Source: an uncultured Tessaracoccus sp. (GTDB lineage Bacteria > Actinomycetota > Actinomycetes > Propionibacteriales > Propionibacteriaceae). Taken from it: a DNA stretch of 64,000 nt. The stretch spans positions 182,444 through 246,443 of the forward strand of contig NZ_CALUCN010000001.1 of assembly GCF_943914565.1 (NCBI RefSeq), read 5' to 3'. Position 1 is the first letter of the stretch, and the number at the start of each line of letters is the position of its first letter. The translations under genes were made by a program, and so were the position numbers. Shown here piece by piece: positions 62,191-64,000 of this stretch. A model generated the notes under the pieces. It did not search any database, was not told the DNA's origin, and worked only from the letters and a program-made list of their open reading frames with translations.

Positions 62191-63297
62191 TCAGCGCAGC
62201 GGCGGCATCCGGAACGTGCGGTTGGTGGGGCGGGGGTCCTCGCCGGTGAGCCGCTCGTGGAGGGCGTAGACCGCGAGCGCGGCGCTCAGCAGCTCGCCCC
62301 GGTCGCTGCCGCCGGCGACGCAGTCGGGGCCGGCGTGGGTGGCGTCGGGGACGGGGCGGCGCAGCCAGCGGCGGGCGTCGTCGGGGGCGAGTCCTGCAGC
62401 GAGGTCGGGGGTGGCGCGGGTGTGGTCCAGTGTGAGCGCGCGGTGCTCACCGCGGATCGTGCGCACCGGGGCGGGGCCGGTGAGGTCGATGACCTCTGCC
62501 GCGGGCCCGGGCTCGGCCGCCGTCACGTGCGGGACGAGGGCCGGGCGGGGGCGGCCGAAGAACCCACGGGGGAGCCGGGGGCGAGCGTCGAGGACCGCGT
62601 CGGCGCCGTCGGGGACGGTGGCGGTGCGGCGCACGCCGCGCTCGTCGAGTCGGTCCGTGAGGATGTCGAGGAGCGTCGTCGCGGCGACGGTGCGGCCGTC
62701 GGCGTCGACGAGCCGGTGCCGGCCGAACGTGCGCGCGAGCACGAGCCGCGTGGCGAGCAGCGCCGGTGCCCGGGGGGAGTCGGTGCCGGCGAACGCGGCC
62801 TCCGCGAGCACCACCGGTCCGAGCGGTCCCGCCCGGTCGGCGAGGTCGGCGAGCGTGCGGTGGAGCAGCAGCGCGCGGCGGTCCGCGGCCGACGTGGCCC
62901 GGCGCGCGCGTTCGAGGCCGAGGTGGCGCAGTGCGGCCCACACGTCGTCGAGCTCGTCCAGGAGGGTGCGCCACTGCTCGGCGTGGGCGCGACCGTGGGT
63001 GTGGGTGATCGCCTCGAGCTGCGCGCCGCGCCCGTCCGGCAGCACGAGCCGGCCCCCGTCGGGCAGGAGGTACGTCGTCGCCGGCGCGGGGGCGAGCTCG
63101 AGGTGGCGGGCGTTCAGCGCGCCGGCGAAGGGGCGGCCGGTCTTCTTGCACAGGTCGCGCCACGTCGCGGGCAGCTCGAGGTGGTCGAGCGGAGGCCGCG
63201 GAGCTTCGTCGCCGGCGAGCACGACGTCGTGGCCCAGCCGGGCGAGCCTGGCCGCGGCGGCCAAGCCGGTGAGCGTGTGCCCTCGGACGACGATCAT
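62191..63297 (-). CDS. FAD/NAD(P)-binding oxidoreductase-like protein
   Basis: A 368-residue protein beginning with a Rossmann dinucleotide-binding fold (MIVVRGHTLTGLAAAARLAR, then HDVVLAGDE), resembling FAD-dependent amine oxidase or phytoene-desaturase-like proteins. The glycine pattern (GHTLTGLAAA) departs from the usual GxGxxG, and no typical C-terminal FAD motif is obvious, so activity and cofactor are uncertain. The ATG at 63297 is seven bases after TAGACT, indicating a leaderless transcript; the longer frame to 63384 lacks support. Function unassigned. Confidence 0.6.
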   Translation of the reverse strand: MIVVRGHTLTGLAAAARLARLGHDVVLAGDEAPRPPLDHLELPATWRDLCKKTGRPFAGALNARHLELAPAPATTYLLPDGGRLVLPDGRGAQLEAITHTHGRAHAEQWRTLLDELDDVWAALRHLGLERARRATSAADRRALLLHRTLADLADRAGPLGPVVLAEAAFAGTDSPRAPALLATRLVLARTFGRHRLVDADGRTVAATTLLDILTDRLDERGVRRTATVPDGADAVLDARPRLPRGFFGRPRPALVPHVTAAEPGPAAEVIDLTGPAPVRTIRGEHRALTLDHTRATPDLAAGLAPDDARRWLRRPVPDATHAGPDCVAGGSDRGELLSAALAVYALHERLTGEDPRPTNRTFRMPPLR

Positions 63298-63527
63298 GCG
63301 GGGAAGTCTAGGTGTTGCTGGTCGGGGATCGTGATTGAGGGAGTTCATCCCGGGGGAGGAAACCGTGCGGAACCCCGGCTGCACTCGGGGCGAGGCTCGT
63401 GCCCATGCTTGCGGGAACTCGTTTCGCGCCCTTCGTGCGCTACTCGATCATCTTGGGCACGGGCAGCACTGTTGCCCCGCTGGCCTGTGGCCGGCGGGGT
63501 GATGCGGTGCAAGAGAAGGGAAGCAGG

Positions 63528-64000
63528 TCAGGCGGCGCGGGCGTGGTCTGGTGGTGGCTCGTACACCGGGGGTGCTTGTGGTGGCAGTTCGGGGATGGGT
63601 GGCACCGGGATGTCCGGGGTCTTGGTCCTCACCGTGCCTTGGCCGGTGACGAGGTATTCGAATCCCATGGGGGATGCCCAGTGGAAGGCGCCCGGTTCTG
63701 GCTGGTCGGCCTGCCAGTGGCCGGCGGTCTTGGCCCGGTGGGCGGTGCGCTCCAGGGGGCCGAGATTCCCCATCGACGTGGGTCCTGCCCGGCCTGTTGG
63801 GTCGTAGGCGACCGTGTGGTCGATGTCGCAGCGTCTCGCTGAGGTGGCGGAGTACGGGAACACCGAGCGTGGGTTCCTGACCGAGAGCGCCAGCCGCTGC
63901 GCGGCGGTGGGTTCGTGTCCGGTGGCGTCGGGGATCATGTTCGGGTCGAGCACCGGGCGCACGGTCACTTTCGACCCGGCGAGGAAGCTGGGAAGGGTGT
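63528..64000 (-). CDS. C-terminal part of an HNH/DUF222-type nuclease gene, 5' end cut by window
   Basis: The frame runs from the window edge to a stop at 63528. It contains the HNH-like core CDIDHTVAYD, then GRAGPTSMGNLGPLERTAHR and AKTAGHW, the pattern of DUF222/HNH proteins that are multicopy in actinobacteria. The usual zinc-type cysteine in the second half (LCRxHHRxKT) is replaced here by LERTAHRAKT, so metal binding may be weakened. The tail is Pro-rich (PDIPVPPIPELPPQAPPVYE). The first part of the gene, usually about 300 residues of DUF222, lies outside the window. Confidence 0.8.
   Translation of the reverse strand, partial: TLPSFLAGSKVTVRPVLDPNMIPDATGHEPTAAQRLALSVRNPRSVFPYSATSARRCDIDHTVAYDPTGRAGPTSMGNLGPLERTAHRAKTAGHWQADQPEPGAFHWASPMGFEYLVTGQGTVRTKTPDIPVPPIPELPPQAPPVYEPPPDHARAA

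Overview
The window is high-GC actinobacterial chromosome. The gene set points to the Propionibacteriales, probably Propionibacteriaceae (an inference from content; no database was searched). Supporting genes are an aa3 oxidase with a bc1 complex carrying a Rieske protein and a two-haem cytochrome c, GuaB1, PspA with PspAA, class II DAHP synthase next to a PASTA kinase, a sunset-domain protein, HelD, and a pyrophosphate-handling trio (membrane pyrophosphatase, pyruvate phosphate dikinase and its regulatory protein). No rRNA, tRNA, CRISPR array or intact insertion sequence was seen.

Layout. 1-6.1 kb: a minus-strand sugar operon (binding protein, two permeases, LacZ running off the left edge) behind two LacI-type operators. 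6.2-7.1 kb: a small degraded patch. 7.2-15.7 kb: sucB, a sugar epimerase, pepA, pspA-pspAA and an Fe-S carrier. 15.9-27.4 kb: the respiratory block, with ctaC-ctaD-ctaF on plus and ctaE, qcrC, qcrA, qcrB on minus, converging on guaB1 and on a repeat-bounded island at 18,962-20,428. 27.4-42.4 kb: trpD, prepilin peptidase, cyclophilin, exonuclease, NlpC/P60, acyltransferase, a two-component pair, aroG and a pknL-like kinase. 42.4-50.3 kb: hppA, a frameshift-ridden minus-strand cluster (45,036-46,577), the PPDK regulator and ppdK. 50.4-52.7 kb: a low-GC two-gene cassette encoding a Cys-rich peptide and an ABC exporter. 52.8-64 kb: P-type ATPase, prenyl synthase, metF, GH13 enzyme, HelD, a DsbA-like/CcdA pair, a Rossmann oxidoreductase and the end of an HNH/DUF222-type gene.

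Two places best match an undescribed system. First, a lone gene with an AbiEi-like winged helix and a DUF559/Vsr-like nuclease fold (19,262-20,179) is flanked by 107-bp inverted repeats that differ at 8 positions. These repeats are built from an 11-bp unit spaced every 19-20 bp; 10 copies lie on the left and 12 on the right, and each side has an 18-bp-arm hairpin. The arrangement recalls a nuclease-associated repeat element of REPIN/RAYT logic, but made of different parts. Second, the cassette at 50,414-52,744 pairs a 67-residue peptide containing C-x2-C-x2-C-x2-C-x3-C with an exporter whose N-terminal domain carries its own cysteine cluster, and no modification enzyme is adjacent.

Functionally, the core links respiration (bc1-aa3) with pyrophosphate-based energy saving (HppA and PPDK). 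Many genes lack a Shine-Dalgarno sequence and instead have a TANNNT-like hexamer 6-7 bases before the start codon, which is expected of leaderless actinobacterial mRNAs; this was used to choose several starts. Frameshifts occur only in the atypical patches and never in core genes, which suggests real decay rather than poor sequence quality.
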